Below, piece after piece: positions 55,102 to 61,827 of a stretch of 64,000 nt of DNA. The notes below the pieces were generated by a model that was not told where the DNA came from, made no database searches, and worked only from the letters and a program-made list of their open reading frames with translations. The first letter of the stretch is position 1, and every line of letters starts with the position of its first letter. This stretch comes from JAPOVO01 sp026708165 (lineage in GTDB: Bacteria > Chloroflexota > UBA11872 > VXNJ01), in NCBI GenBank assembly GCA_965208775.1, contig OZ242360.1, positions 3,175,825-3,239,824 of the forward strand, read 5' to 3'. The position numbers and the translations under genes were made by a program.

Positions 55102-57034
55102 AGACCACTCTGGTTCTCGAAATCGGTACAGCTTGACATAACGTAGGGGCATTCCTGGATTCGGGCACGAGGGAGTTGGTGGATTCCGACCCCGTGTCGA
55201 GTCGGGACAGGCGGGGGCAGGCTCTACACGGCAATAGAGGGATGTGCCGTGCGTCCTTCGGCAGGCTGAGGATGTGAGGCATATGGGTTGGATGGCGGAG
55301 AGTCAGATTCCTCGACTTCGCTCGGGATGGCAGGGAAGGGTGGAATGAGGGGTGGGAGGGGATGGATTCCCGCCCCCGATCGGGTCGAGGGCAGGCTGTT
55401 CGCGGGAATGACGGTATGGCAGACGCAATCGCTACAGAATCATCCGTAGGGGATTCAGGTTCGGGAGCATCTGTCCCGAGGGGGTCGTCGTCGATGGGAA
55501 TGGCCAGGGTAATGTCCACGTTGTTGTCCCTGTCGATGACCACCTGCTCCACCACCATCAGGAGAATCTCCCTGCGCTGCTTGTAGGTCAGGTCGTCCAG
55601 GCCCTTGCCGACTTCTCTGGCCCAAACCAGGACACTCTCCAGCATACGCCGCTTCTCGACCCCGCTGGCTTCCTGAGCGCGGTAGTAGTCCAGCTTCGCC
55701 CTGGCGCTCTCCAGTCGCTCGGTGATGTACCTGCGTTGGTGGTCGAGCTGGGCCTCGGTAATCTTCCCCGACACGAACAGCCTGATGGCCCGGTCCTCCT
55801 CCATCTGGATGCTCCGCACGTCCCGCTCTGCCTGGGCTATCTCCTCCTCCAGCCCGCCGTTCTCCTGGGAATCGAGGGTGTCGATGCCCGCAACGATCAA
55901 GTCCGGGCTTTGAAGCATCCGCTTGACCTCGCTCCAGACCGGCTCCTCCAGCCGCTCGGCCCTGATGTATTGACGGTCTCTGCATTTGATGCGGAGACTG
56001 TGCATCCCGTGGCACTTGTAGTAGCGCTTGGGAACGGCCATGTCGTAGCGGTACTTCTTGCCGTTGCGAATGCTGGAGGTCCTCCACTGGGCCTTGGCGT
56101 GGAAGTTGTGGCCGCACTCGCCGCATTTGAGAAGGTGCTGCAACAGGTAGAGCACCTTGGTGTTCCTCTTGGCCCTTCTGCTCCGCTGCTTCTTGAGGGC
56201 CTGCGTCCGCTCCCAGGTCTCGTCGTCGATGATCTGTGGCACGGGCACCTCTATCCAGGTGTCCTCCGGCTGCTGGTAGACCTTCATCCCGTCTTCGGTG
56301 GAGACGTGGCGCTCCTTGCCGTAGACCCAGGCGCCGGTGTAGGTCTCGTTCCGCAGCACGTTGTGGACGTATGCCTGGCTCCAGCGCGTATTGCCGGTCT
56401 GGGTGGGGATGCCCTCTTCGGTGAGCCGCAGGGCAATGGAGGGAGAGCCCACGCCCTCTTCGAGGTACATCTGGAAGATGCGGCGCACGACCTCGGCCTG
56501 CTCTTCCACCACCTCCGGCCTGCCGTCGTCTCCGATGCGGTAGCCATAGGGAAGTCTGCCTGTGGGCACCCGCCCCTGCTTGGCGGTGCCGCGCTTGCCC
56601 AGGGTGGAGCGCTCGCGGAAGTTGTCCAGCTCTATCTTACCGATGGCTGCCATGAGGCCGAAGGTCTTCATGTCGATGGCATCCATGACAGCTTCGAGGC
56701 GTATCTGGTGGGCTTCGACGACCTCCATGAGGGCTGCTGCGGGGTACATGCCCCGGCTGAGCCGGTCGGACTTCCAGCATACGATGACATCGAATCGTCC
56801 ACGTCTGGCGTCGGCCAACATCCTCTGGAACTCCGGGCGCTTCTTTGACCATCCCCTGCCGACCTCGTGGTATCTGGCAACGATGGTCAGTCCCTTATCC
56901 TTGCAGTAGGCTTCCATCTCGCCCATCTGCTCGGAGATGGAGGTCTTGTCCTCGGTGTCCTGGCTCTTGTCGGAGACGCGTGCGTAAATTGCCGCCCGGT
57001 TCGGCTCCGTCCTTCTATTGGTAGTTCTGGCCAT
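54971..57034 (-). CDS. Large serine recombinase, C-terminus extended by read-through
   Basis: A site-specific recombinase of 687 residues as read. Resolvase domain (about 12-150) with catalytic S21 in IYARVSDKSQ and KSDRLSRG; recombinase domain about 165-290 (GRLPYGYRI, YTGAWVYGKER); zinc-ribbon about 310-370 (CGECGHNFH, YYKCHGMHS); coiled coil about 400-480. The family part ends near residue 540. The last ~145 residues are Pro/Arg/Ser-rich and are translated from repeat DNA and antisense to the aminotransferase gene, so the native stop is missing. ATG at 57034 has GAGGAGGAG just upstream. It probably integrates and excises the element. Confidence 0.9.
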   Translation of the reverse strand: MARTTNRRTEPNRAAIYARVSDKSQDTEDKTSISEQMGEMEAYCKDKGLTIVARYHEVGRGWSKKRPEFQRMLADARRGRFDVIVCWKSDRLSRGMYPAAALMEVVEAHQIRLEAVMDAIDMKTFGLMAAIGKIELDNFRERSTLGKRGTAKQGRVPTGRLPYGYRIGDDGRPEVVEEQAEVVRRIFQMYLEEGVGSPSIALRLTEEGIPTQTGNTRWSQAYVHNVLRNETYTGAWVYGKERHVSTEDGMKVYQQPEDTWIEVPVPQIIDDETWERTQALKKQRSRRAKRNTKVLYLLQHLLKCGECGHNFHAKAQWRTSSIRNGKKYRYDMAVPKRYYKCHGMHSLRIKCRDRQYIRAERLEEPVWSEVKRMLQSPDLIVAGIDTLDSQENGGLEEEIAQAERDVRSIQMEEDRAIRLFVSGKITEAQLDHQRRYITERLESARAKLDYYRAQEASGVEKRRMLESVLVWAREVGKGLDDLTYKQRREILLMVVEQVVIDRDNNVDITLAIPIDDDPLGTDAPEPESPTDDSVAIASAIPSFPRTACPRPDRGRESIPSHPSFHPSLPSRAKSRNLTLRHPTHMPHILSLPKDARHIPLLPCRACPRLSRLDTGSESTNSLVPESRNAPTLCQAVPISRTRVVSTPRPPAAPATPLARPGFRLPSRKRPRIDRPAPIDRPGARKTI
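55130..55415. repeat. Dispersed repeats between host gene and mobile element
   Basis: Contains GATTCCTCGACTTCGCTCGG at 55306-55325, differing from the copy at 46567 in one position, and TTCCCGC (55367-55373) with GCGGGAA (55402-55408), the same arms as the palindrome at 46321. It also has CCTTCGGCAGGCTGAGGATG near 55257. No gene of its own; the recombinase frame reads through it on the minus strand. Confidence 0.7.
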
Positions 57035-57065
57035 CACTCCTCCTCAAGTACGAATCCGACTGGAA

Positions 57066-57452
57066 TCAGGCGACCTTGATGTCGGTCAATTCGAAGTCAC
57101 TGCCCTTGAATAGGAGAGGCTCCCGCGTAGTTTCTGCAAGGGCGTAGGAGAAACAGTCGCCAAAGTTCAGCCCCGCTGGGTGGTTACGCTTGCCGAACCT
57201 CCGCCAGGCCCGTCTTGCCGCGTGCGCCTGTTCAGGGGTGACCGGCTCAAGCTCGATCCCCGCCTCTTGCAGGAAGGCGTCAAGCTCGTAACCGGCGGCT
57301 GGACCGCTGCGACTTTCGAGGACAATGCTCGTTTCCAAAAGGGTAGCCGCCGACATGCGACGGGTCGGCGCCGACGTGATGGCCCTGGCGAAGCGCGCAG
57401 CGTCCGGCTCGCGGAACAGGATGGCAAGCACTGCCGAAGTGTCTAGGATCAC
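57066..57452 (-). CDS. vapC: VapC-type toxin (PIN-domain ribonuclease)
   Basis: A 128-residue PIN-domain protein. Acidic residues D4 (ILDTSAVLA), E40 (LLETSIVLE), D99 (NFGDCFSYALA) and D119 (KGSDFELT) form the metal site for RNA cleavage. The start is taken as the GTG at 57452, which overlaps the VapB stop as GTGA; the upstream GTG at 57467 would overlap more. Partner antitoxin directly upstream. Type II toxin-antitoxin pair near the recombinase, likely stabilising the element. Confidence 0.9.
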   Translation of the reverse strand: MILDTSAVLAILFREPDAARFARAITSAPTRRMSAATLLETSIVLESRSGPAAGYELDAFLQEAGIELEPVTPEQAHAARRAWRRFGKRNHPAGLNFGDCFSYALAETTREPLLFKGSDFELTDIKVA

Positions 57453-57706
57453 TTGGGCAGCCCCCACTCGTCATACAGGAAATCGCCGTGTTCAACGGCA
57501 GAGGGGCCGTCGCCCATCATGCTGGCGCAGCGCTCTCCTATAGCGAGAAGTCTTTCGACCTGTGCCTCGGCGCTGCGCTCACTCCTCTCGCGTTCCAGCC
57601 GCTCCCTGAGGGCCACCGTTATAGCGCCAGTCATGGTATCGCCGGTGAGTTGCGCCAACTCGCTGGCCAACCGACACGTCTCTTCGTTCTTGATGTTGAT
57701 GCTCAC
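57449..57706 (-). CDS. vapB: VapB-type antitoxin
   Basis: An 85-residue protein: MSINIKNEETCRLASELAQ forms the DNA-binding N-terminus of the VapB/PSK-type family, the middle is charged and helical, and EHGDFLYDEWGLPK is the toxin-binding tail. GTG start with GAGGAGG 6 bases upstream. A palindrome at 57724-57750 overlaps its promoter and is the probable autoregulatory operator. Overlaps vapC by 4 bases. Confidence 0.9.
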   Translation of the reverse strand: MSINIKNEETCRLASELAQLTGDTMTGAITVALRERLERERSERSAEAQVERLLAIGERCASMMGDGPSAVEHGDFLYDEWGLPK

Positions 57707-57723
57707 CGGCCCCTCCTCATACG

Positions 57724-57750
57724 GGTAGACTCTACATATATAAGTCTACC
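57724..57750 (-). promoter_or_regulatory. Probable VapBC operator
   Basis: GGTAGACT (57724-57731) and AGTCTACC (57743-57750) are a perfect inverted repeat around an A+T-rich 11-base spacer, 18 bases upstream of vapB. This is the usual place for the binding site of a VapBC complex that represses its own promoter. Confidence 0.65.
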
Positions 57751-57822
57751 ATACACCCTATCGCCGCCCTCTGCAACTGGTCCCGGGGCGACTTTGACAG
57801 GTCTGGGGACGGCAAGCCTGCA

Positions 57823-57890
57823 TCAGTCATTCGCTCCACATTCGTCCTGCACGTCCTGGGTGGCGTACCTGATTGCCTCGAACAGATCAC
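57823..57890 (-). pseudogene. Tail fragment related to the small protein at 60.4 kb
   Basis: One frame reads DLFEAIRYATQDVQDECG and stops. The part IRYATQDxQD is shared with the 85-residue protein encoded at 60399-60656 (MIRYATQDCQDAQGED), and the DNA is alike as well (CCTGGGTGGCGTA in both on the plus strand). It begins right at the stop of the second vapC gene and has no start, so it looks like a remnant left by recombination. Confidence 0.55.
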
Positions 57891-58297
57891 GCCTCCAGCC
57901 AGTTCTCCACCGACAATTCAGGGATGCGCTGAAAGTGCCGGATGTTGCCAGTGACAACCGTCAGACCGCGAGAGAGGGCTATGGCGCCAATTCTGAGGTC
58001 CGCCTCCCCCAGAGGCGTTCCCTGGCGCTCCAGCTCCGCTCTCACTTCGCCGTAACGACGTGCTGCATCTCCATCGAACGGGAGCACTGGCAGATTGGGC
58101 AGTAGGGCCTTTTCCAGCCGGTCCAGAAGGAGGGTGGTGTGCGTTTGCAGCTTGTAAGCGCCGTAGATCATTTCACCCAAGGTGATGCTGGATGTGAACT
58201 GGGCCTCCTGGGGCACCGAAGCCAGCTTGGCGACAAGAGCGGTGGAGGGTGTGCGTTTGGCGATGTTGCTCAGAATGTCCGTGTCGAGGAGGTACAT
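57887..58297 (-). CDS. vapC: VapC/FitB-type toxin (PIN-domain ribonuclease)
   Basis: A 136-residue PIN protein. MYLLDTDILSNIAKR gives D5, GEMIYGAYK gives E42, LGEADLRIGAIA gives D100, and VTGNIRHFQRIP is the usual C-terminal motif with N118. ATG at 58297 overlaps the antitoxin stop by one base (TGATG); the open frame to 58396 reads back into the antitoxin gene. This PIN group typically pairs with Phd/YefM antitoxins, as here. Confidence 0.9.
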   Translation of the reverse strand: MYLLDTDILSNIAKRTPSTALVAKLASVPQEAQFTSSITLGEMIYGAYKLQTHTTLLLDRLEKALLPNLPVLPFDGDAARRYGEVRAELERQGTPLGEADLRIGAIALSRGLTVVTGNIRHFQRIPELSVENWLEA

Positions 58298-58599
58298 CAG
58301 ACGCTCATCTCCACCGGGCGTCCCAGGTCGTTGTCCCGCTCGGCATAGATCTCCTCTAGCAGAGACTCCACGTCGGCATCGTCGATTTCCCGCCACGCCC
58401 CCGCCAGGGCGAGAGCTCCCTGGGGTCTTTCGGATGTCGTCTGAGCCTGCCCAAGGTATTCCAGGTCGGAGACCCTCACCAAGGCTACCCAGGGTTTGTT
58501 TCGCCGTTCGATGATGACGTGCGGCCCCCCGTAGGCCACCTCTGACGCTATGGCCGAAAGTTGAGCCTTGGCCTGCGCTGCGCTCACTCTTCTAACCAT
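58297..58599 (-). CDS. Phd/YefM-type antitoxin
   Basis: A 100-residue antitoxin. RRVSAAQAKAQLSAIASEV and GPHVIIERRNKPWVALV are the Phd/YefM DNA-binding fold; the acidic tail (EIDDADVESLLEEIYAE) should wrap the toxin. ATG at 58599 is chosen, with AGGAGG 8 bases upstream; a GTG at 58608 overlaps that site. ATTGTA/TACAAT half-sites at 58643-58666 upstream may be its operator. Confidence 0.88.
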   Translation of the reverse strand: MVRRVSAAQAKAQLSAIASEVAYGGPHVIIERRNKPWVALVRVSDLEYLGQAQTTSERPQGALALAGAWREIDDADVESLLEEIYAERDNDLGRPVEMSV

Positions 58600-58642
58600 T
58601 GTTCGCACCTCCTGCTGTATGACTAATTAGCCGACATGACCA

Positions 58643-58666
58643 ATTGTATCTCATATAGACTACAAT
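58643..58666 (-). promoter_or_regulatory. Possible Phd/VapC operator
   Basis: ATTGTA (58643-58648) and TACAAT (58661-58666) form an inverted repeat with a 12-base spacer in the A+T-rich region 44 bases upstream of the antitoxin start. Position fits an autoregulatory site, but the arms are short. Confidence 0.4.
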
Positions 58667-58778
58667 GACCAGAAGGTCTGTGTGCTGGTATGCACTGGGC
58701 TGGGCGAATGTCGGCGCGTTGGTGGATGCGCTCGACGTCTCTTCGCCTACCATGAGGGACATGCCTCTCCGGCGGATT

Positions 58779-59090
58779 CTATGCGGGTTGGTAGCGCTGG
58801 ACGCTGACCTCGCTCTCCCTGGCCCGCATCCGCGAGGCGTCGTGCCAAGCCTGCATACGCAGCAGCATGTCCATGTTCACGTCAAACGCCTTTTCGATGC
58901 GAAGGGCCATCTCCGGCGACAGTGAGGCGTTGGCGTTGAGAAGGTCGGATAGGGTCGCCCTGCGAACGCCGAGTATCTCGGCCGCCCTCTTCACGCTTAG
59001 TCCCAACTGCTCGATGACCTCCGTGCGGACGAAGTCGCCCGGATGGGAAGGCGTCATGCGTACTTTGATATTGCTATCGTCGTTGACCAT
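58779..59090 (-). CDS. higA: HigA-type antitoxin (XRE helix-turn-helix)
   Basis: A 103-residue protein. RMTPSHPGDFVRTEVIEQLG then LSVKRAAEILGVRRATLSDL is the HigA helix-turn-helix, and MALRIEKAFDVNMDMLLRMQ follows as in the family. Its ATG overlaps the stop of higB by one base (TGATG), the reversed order (toxin first) typical of higBA. Confidence 0.92.
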   Translation of the reverse strand: MVNDDSNIKVRMTPSHPGDFVRTEVIEQLGLSVKRAAEILGVRRATLSDLLNANASLSPEMALRIEKAFDVNMDMLLRMQAWHDASRMRARESEVSVQRYQPA

Positions 59091-59379
59091 CAGTGGTAGT
59101 CCTCCAAGTTCAGCCGATATATGTGTCCGTCGTCCTCTTCAAAGGTGATCCGCCAGTTGCCGGATACCGAGACGCTCCATTCTCGTCTTCGGTCTCCCGA
59201 GAGCCTGTGAACGCGCCAGCCGGGAGGCGCGTCGGCGATGAAGGCGTCCATGCGATCGGCCAGGATGACGACAGTCAGAATCCTGCGGACCCGGTCAACC
59301 AGCTCATGGGGCAGGAATCGGCATCATCGTCTTCCAGCAGCCTGCGCAATCCCCTGTGGCGGACGGATCGGACGATCAT
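59090..59379 (-). pseudogene. higB: HigB-type toxin interrupted by a one-base deletion
   Basis: Not visible as one open frame. From ATG at 59379 the frame gives MIVRSVRHRGLRRLLEDDDA; then one base is missing near 59320. The next frame gives FLPHELVDRVRRIL, GWRVHRLSGDRRREWSVSV, NWRITFEEDDG and HIYRLNLEDYH, ending at 59090. The joined ~96-residue product is a complete RelE/HigB-fold mRNA interferase. It may be a sequencing error, as most of the motif is intact; if real, the antitoxin is left alone. Confidence 0.82.
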
Positions 59380-59382
59380 GCC

Positions 59383-59411
59383 ACAAGTGTACGTCCATAC
59401 CGTACATTTGT
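59383..59411 (-). promoter_or_regulatory. Probable HigBA operator
   Basis: ACAAGTGTACG (59383-59393) and CGTACATTTGT (59401-59411) are inverted repeats (10 of 11 pairs) around a 7-base spacer, ending 4 bases before the higB start. HigA proteins repress their own promoters by binding such sites. Confidence 0.65.
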
Positions 59412-59663
59412 GCAAGTCCCTCCTATAGACAGGCTAGGAGAAGACTGGCGGCGGACATGGAAGAGGGGTTGGCCAGAGGGAATGAAGGTGACAGAAGAGT
59501 ACAACAGGTGCGCGTCGGGCATTCGCGCCTGTTCGCGCAGTTGGCGCCACGGCCAAGGGGATTTGAGGCATCGCTGGGCCAACTTTCCGGCAGAATGAAA
59601 CCCGATCGGAAAATTGGCGTCAAATTGCTGCGTGCCGTGGAGGGCGGCGTTCTGGCAACTCAC

Positions 59664-60044
59664 TCACGATGCGGGTTGGAGTTCCTCAATCGTGACCTCT
59701 GCGTCACTGTAAGCGTCCATCGTAACCCGGCTACCCCAGATCAGTGCCATGCCCAGCAGCGGAGCGCTATCCGATTGCAACACCAGAACGTCGCTTATGC
59801 GGCTATGCCAAGAGACTGAGCCAAGGTAGACCTGGAAATCAAATAGCTCACCGTTGGCCAGCTCGAAAGTCCGCTGACCGACGGACGGCAACCCCAGATC
59901 GCTGATGGTTCGTGGGGACAGAGTAAGGTATCCGGTGAAACCGGTGTCGAGGACCACCTCGACTGGCTGGAGACGCCCATAGCCATCCATGATGTCTACG
60001 ACAATCAGGGCCTGTTGGTCGCCACTTACCCTTCCCCTAATCAC
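59664..60044 (-). CDS. Clan AA retropepsin-like aspartic protease
   Basis: A 126-residue single-domain protein. The catalytic motif D33-T-G-F is in VEVVLDTGFTGYLTL; PLLGMALIWGSRVTMD is the second hallmark (LLG followed by hydrophobic residues). This is the small bacterial clan AA group that must dimerise to form one active site. GTG start, overlapping the upstream gene by 8 bases, so the two are co-translated. Such genes occur in two-gene cassettes near toxin-antitoxin loci; a proteolytic control role is inferred. Confidence 0.85.
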   Translation of the reverse strand: MIRGRVSGDQQALIVVDIMDGYGRLQPVEVVLDTGFTGYLTLSPRTISDLGLPSVGQRTFELANGELFDFQVYLGSVSWHSRISDVLVLQSDSAPLLGMALIWGSRVTMDAYSDAEVTIEELQPAS

Positions 60045-60312
60045 GGTGTACAGGCGTCCGAAAACCGCCGACGTGACTGTATGCCGCGCGATGGCCGACG
60101 CGCACCCCGTAGGTCACTGCGTTCGGTCTACGCTTCAGCAGCCGTCGCGTGGCGGCAGCGTCTCTTGCGTCGATTTCGTAGTCGCCGGACTCGACGTCGA
60201 TGACTACGAACGTGCCCCTTTCCACAGAGCCAATTCGGTCTTGGATCTTCTCCTTGTAGATGGATGCTCCAAGGGCCGTTATCTCCCCGGGGCCGTAGTC
60301 TCGATGTGCCAT
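60037..60312 (-). CDS. Hypothetical protein, 91 residues, partner of the aspartic protease
   Basis: Sequence MAHRDYGPGEITALGASIYK, then IQDRIGSVERGTFVVIDVES, GDYEIDARDAAATRRLLKRR and a basic tail. I do not recognise a named domain, although the order (DNA-binding-like helix-rich start, beta strand with FVVIDVESG) resembles small partners found beside clan AA proteases. ATG at 60312 has GGAGG upstream; the open frame to 60372 lacks one. Overlaps the protease gene by 8 bases. Confidence 0.75.
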   Translation of the reverse strand: MAHRDYGPGEITALGASIYKEKIQDRIGSVERGTFVVIDVESGDYEIDARDAAATRRLLKRRPNAVTYGVRVGHRAAYSHVGGFRTPVHRD

Positions 60313-60398
60313 AGCGCCCTCCTCCAATTGTTCTTTGGGAAGCGTCCTGACGACTCTAAAGATACGCTTCACAGCGTTCTTCAGTCAATCCAATGCGG

Positions 60399-60656
60399 TC
60401 AGTCTCCACGGCCCCCGTCGACTTCTTTTTCAATCCCGTCCGTTGCCGTGCCACCGGCGTGCGGAAGGTCCGAGGTGGTGTCCTCCCCCTGCGCGTCCTG
60501 ACAATCCTGGGTGGCGTATCTGATCATCAGGGACATGAGACGGCGCAGCCGGTCCTCGGCGTCGGGTCCCGGCTTGGAGAATACCCTTACCCTGCCTATC
60601 TCCGAGGCGTCGCTGCGGGGCTTGGCCCGCCTTTTGTGTCCGTTGCTATCCTTCAT
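60399..60656 (-). CDS. Hypothetical protein, 85 residues
   Basis: A small, very polar protein: basic N-terminus (MKDSNGHKRRAKPR), a helical middle DAEDRLRRLMSLMIRYATQD and an acidic Gly/Asp tail. No known domain. The MIRYATQDCQD segment recurs as a fragment at 57823-57890, which suggests that it is a real, repeated element gene. It lies 86 bases before the protease-partner gene. Start is uncertain because no strong binding site is seen. Confidence 0.5.
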   Translation of the reverse strand: MKDSNGHKRRAKPRSDASEIGRVRVFSKPGPDAEDRLRRLMSLMIRYATQDCQDAQGEDTTSDLPHAGGTATDGIEKEVDGGRGD

Positions 60657-60837
60657 ATCCGTCTATTCACTCGGCCAATTTCAGGGCGCAGGTGTACCCC
60701 TGCGCTCACCCCATCGGCTTTTCGGAAGCAGCCGCTGTGCGGTATCTGCCTCTCTATCGGTCCTACTCCCTTCTCGCGTCGGTGCGAGCGTTCTTCAAAG
60801 GCTGGAGCCGTCCTGCGCGGGGTCTGCGGCCCCGCGC

Positions 60838-61143
60838 CTACTCAGCCCGGATTTGGTCCGTCGGCCCGTGAATGGGCGCGTCCGCGACTCTCATGGCGGG
60901 CAGCAGATGCCCCAGTCCCAGGTCTTGGGCGAGGTCGTGCAGGGCCAGGAGATAGCGGTAGCTGGGCCTGCTCAATCCCCTTCGCCATCTGTGCAGCGTG
61001 GTAGTGGTCGTTCCGAGCCGCCATGCGATCTCGTCCCAACTCATCCCCGACGCCTCTTTGAAGTTCTCCAGCACCTGGGGGAAGCCGTAATCCGGGAGAG
61101 CGTTTCGGCGGACGCTCCTCTGAGGTGTCCGCCCATGCGACAT
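60838..61143 (-). CDS. Helix-turn-helix protein, 101 residues
   Basis: The central part GMSWDEIAWRLGTTTTTLHRWRRG is an XRE-like helix-turn-helix, preceded by DYGFPQVLENFKEA and followed by a leucine-rich helix (RYLLALHDLAQDLGLGHLL). It lies 7 bases after the next HTH gene. Likely a regulator of element transfer or replication. Binding target unknown. Confidence 0.78.
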   Translation of the reverse strand: MSHGRTPQRSVRRNALPDYGFPQVLENFKEASGMSWDEIAWRLGTTTTTLHRWRRGLSRPSYRYLLALHDLAQDLGLGHLLPAMRVADAPIHGPTDQIRAE

Positions 61144-61150
61144 GGGACCG

Positions 61151-61483
61151 CTAGACCCACCGGATGGAGGCCATGTATCCGTTGCCCATAAGGATGTCGA
61201 GGCCGCCCGGAATGAGCGCCGCGATCCTCACGAGGGCGTAGAACCCGTCGCCGTCGGGCTTGATGGGCTTGCGGCCCTTCTTCTTGGGTCTGCGCCACCT
61301 GTGCACGCGCTTCTTGTCGATGCCGATGGCGTCGGCGAAGGCGTTCCAGGTGAGGTTGCTGGCCTCCTTGAGCATTTCCAGCCGCTCGGGGAAGTCCTCG
61401 GGCAGCACGCCGCTCTGGTAGGGCGCAATGAGTCCCGCGACGTTGATGCCGGTCTCGTCGGGGTTGCCGTTACGGTGTTCCAT
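61151..61483 (-). CDS. Helix-turn-helix protein, 110 residues
   Basis: LPEDFPERLEMLKEASNLTW then NAFADAIGIDKKRVHRWRRP forms an XRE-like helix-turn-helix, with a basic KKKGRKPIKPDG loop next to it and an alanine/leucine helix at the end. GAGGAGGAG lies 5 bases before the ATG. Overlaps the upstream HTH gene by 14 bases. It and the 101-residue protein share the plan of ERLEMLKEAS/VLENFKEAS, so they are probably paralogues. Confidence 0.78.
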   Translation of the reverse strand: MEHRNGNPDETGINVAGLIAPYQSGVLPEDFPERLEMLKEASNLTWNAFADAIGIDKKRVHRWRRPKKKGRKPIKPDGDGFYALVRIAALIPGGLDILMGNGYMASIRWV

Positions 61484-61760
61484 CTTGCTCCTCCTCTTCG
61501 TCGAGCCTGAACAGCTCGCTGAAGTCCTCGATGCCGAGGGCCTTGAGCATCCGCCTGCGGATGCGGCCGGAGGGAGCGCGGCCTGCGGTGACCAGCTTGG
61601 ACATGTAGCCGGAGCTGATGCCTATCTCCTGGGCGAGCCAGTTCTGGGAGCGGTTCAGCAGCGCCAACCGCTTCCAGAGGGACCGGGCGTCGAGGCGCAC
61701 GGTCGAGCCTGCGCCCCGCCTCCGGCGGCCTCTCGGTCGGTCTGTCCTGTTCGATGTCAT
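61470..61760 (-). CDS. Helix-turn-helix protein, 96 residues
   Basis: Basic, arginine-rich N-terminus (about 1-20) followed by KRLALLNRSQNWLAQEIGISSGYMSKLVTAGRAPS, whose core NWLAQEIGISSGYMSKLV is an XRE helix-turn-helix; an acidic tail LDEEEEQDG ends it. AAAGGAGG is 11 bases before the ATG. It lies directly after the replication-relaxation gene, as regulators do in actinobacterial and Chloroflexota elements. Confidence 0.8.
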   Translation of the reverse strand: MTSNRTDRPRGRRRRGAGSTVRLDARSLWKRLALLNRSQNWLAQEIGISSGYMSKLVTAGRAPSGRIRRRMLKALGIEDFSELFRLDEEEEQDGTP

Positions 61761-61827
61761 GGTTCGAAGACCTCCTTTCTGGACGGGCCGGGAGCCGCCG
61801 CTCCACTCCCGCCCCGTTCCGGGGGAT

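Noticed and set aside
55736..56848. 370-codon plus-strand open frame
   Set aside because: It is fully antisense to the well-supported serine recombinase and has no recognisable domain.
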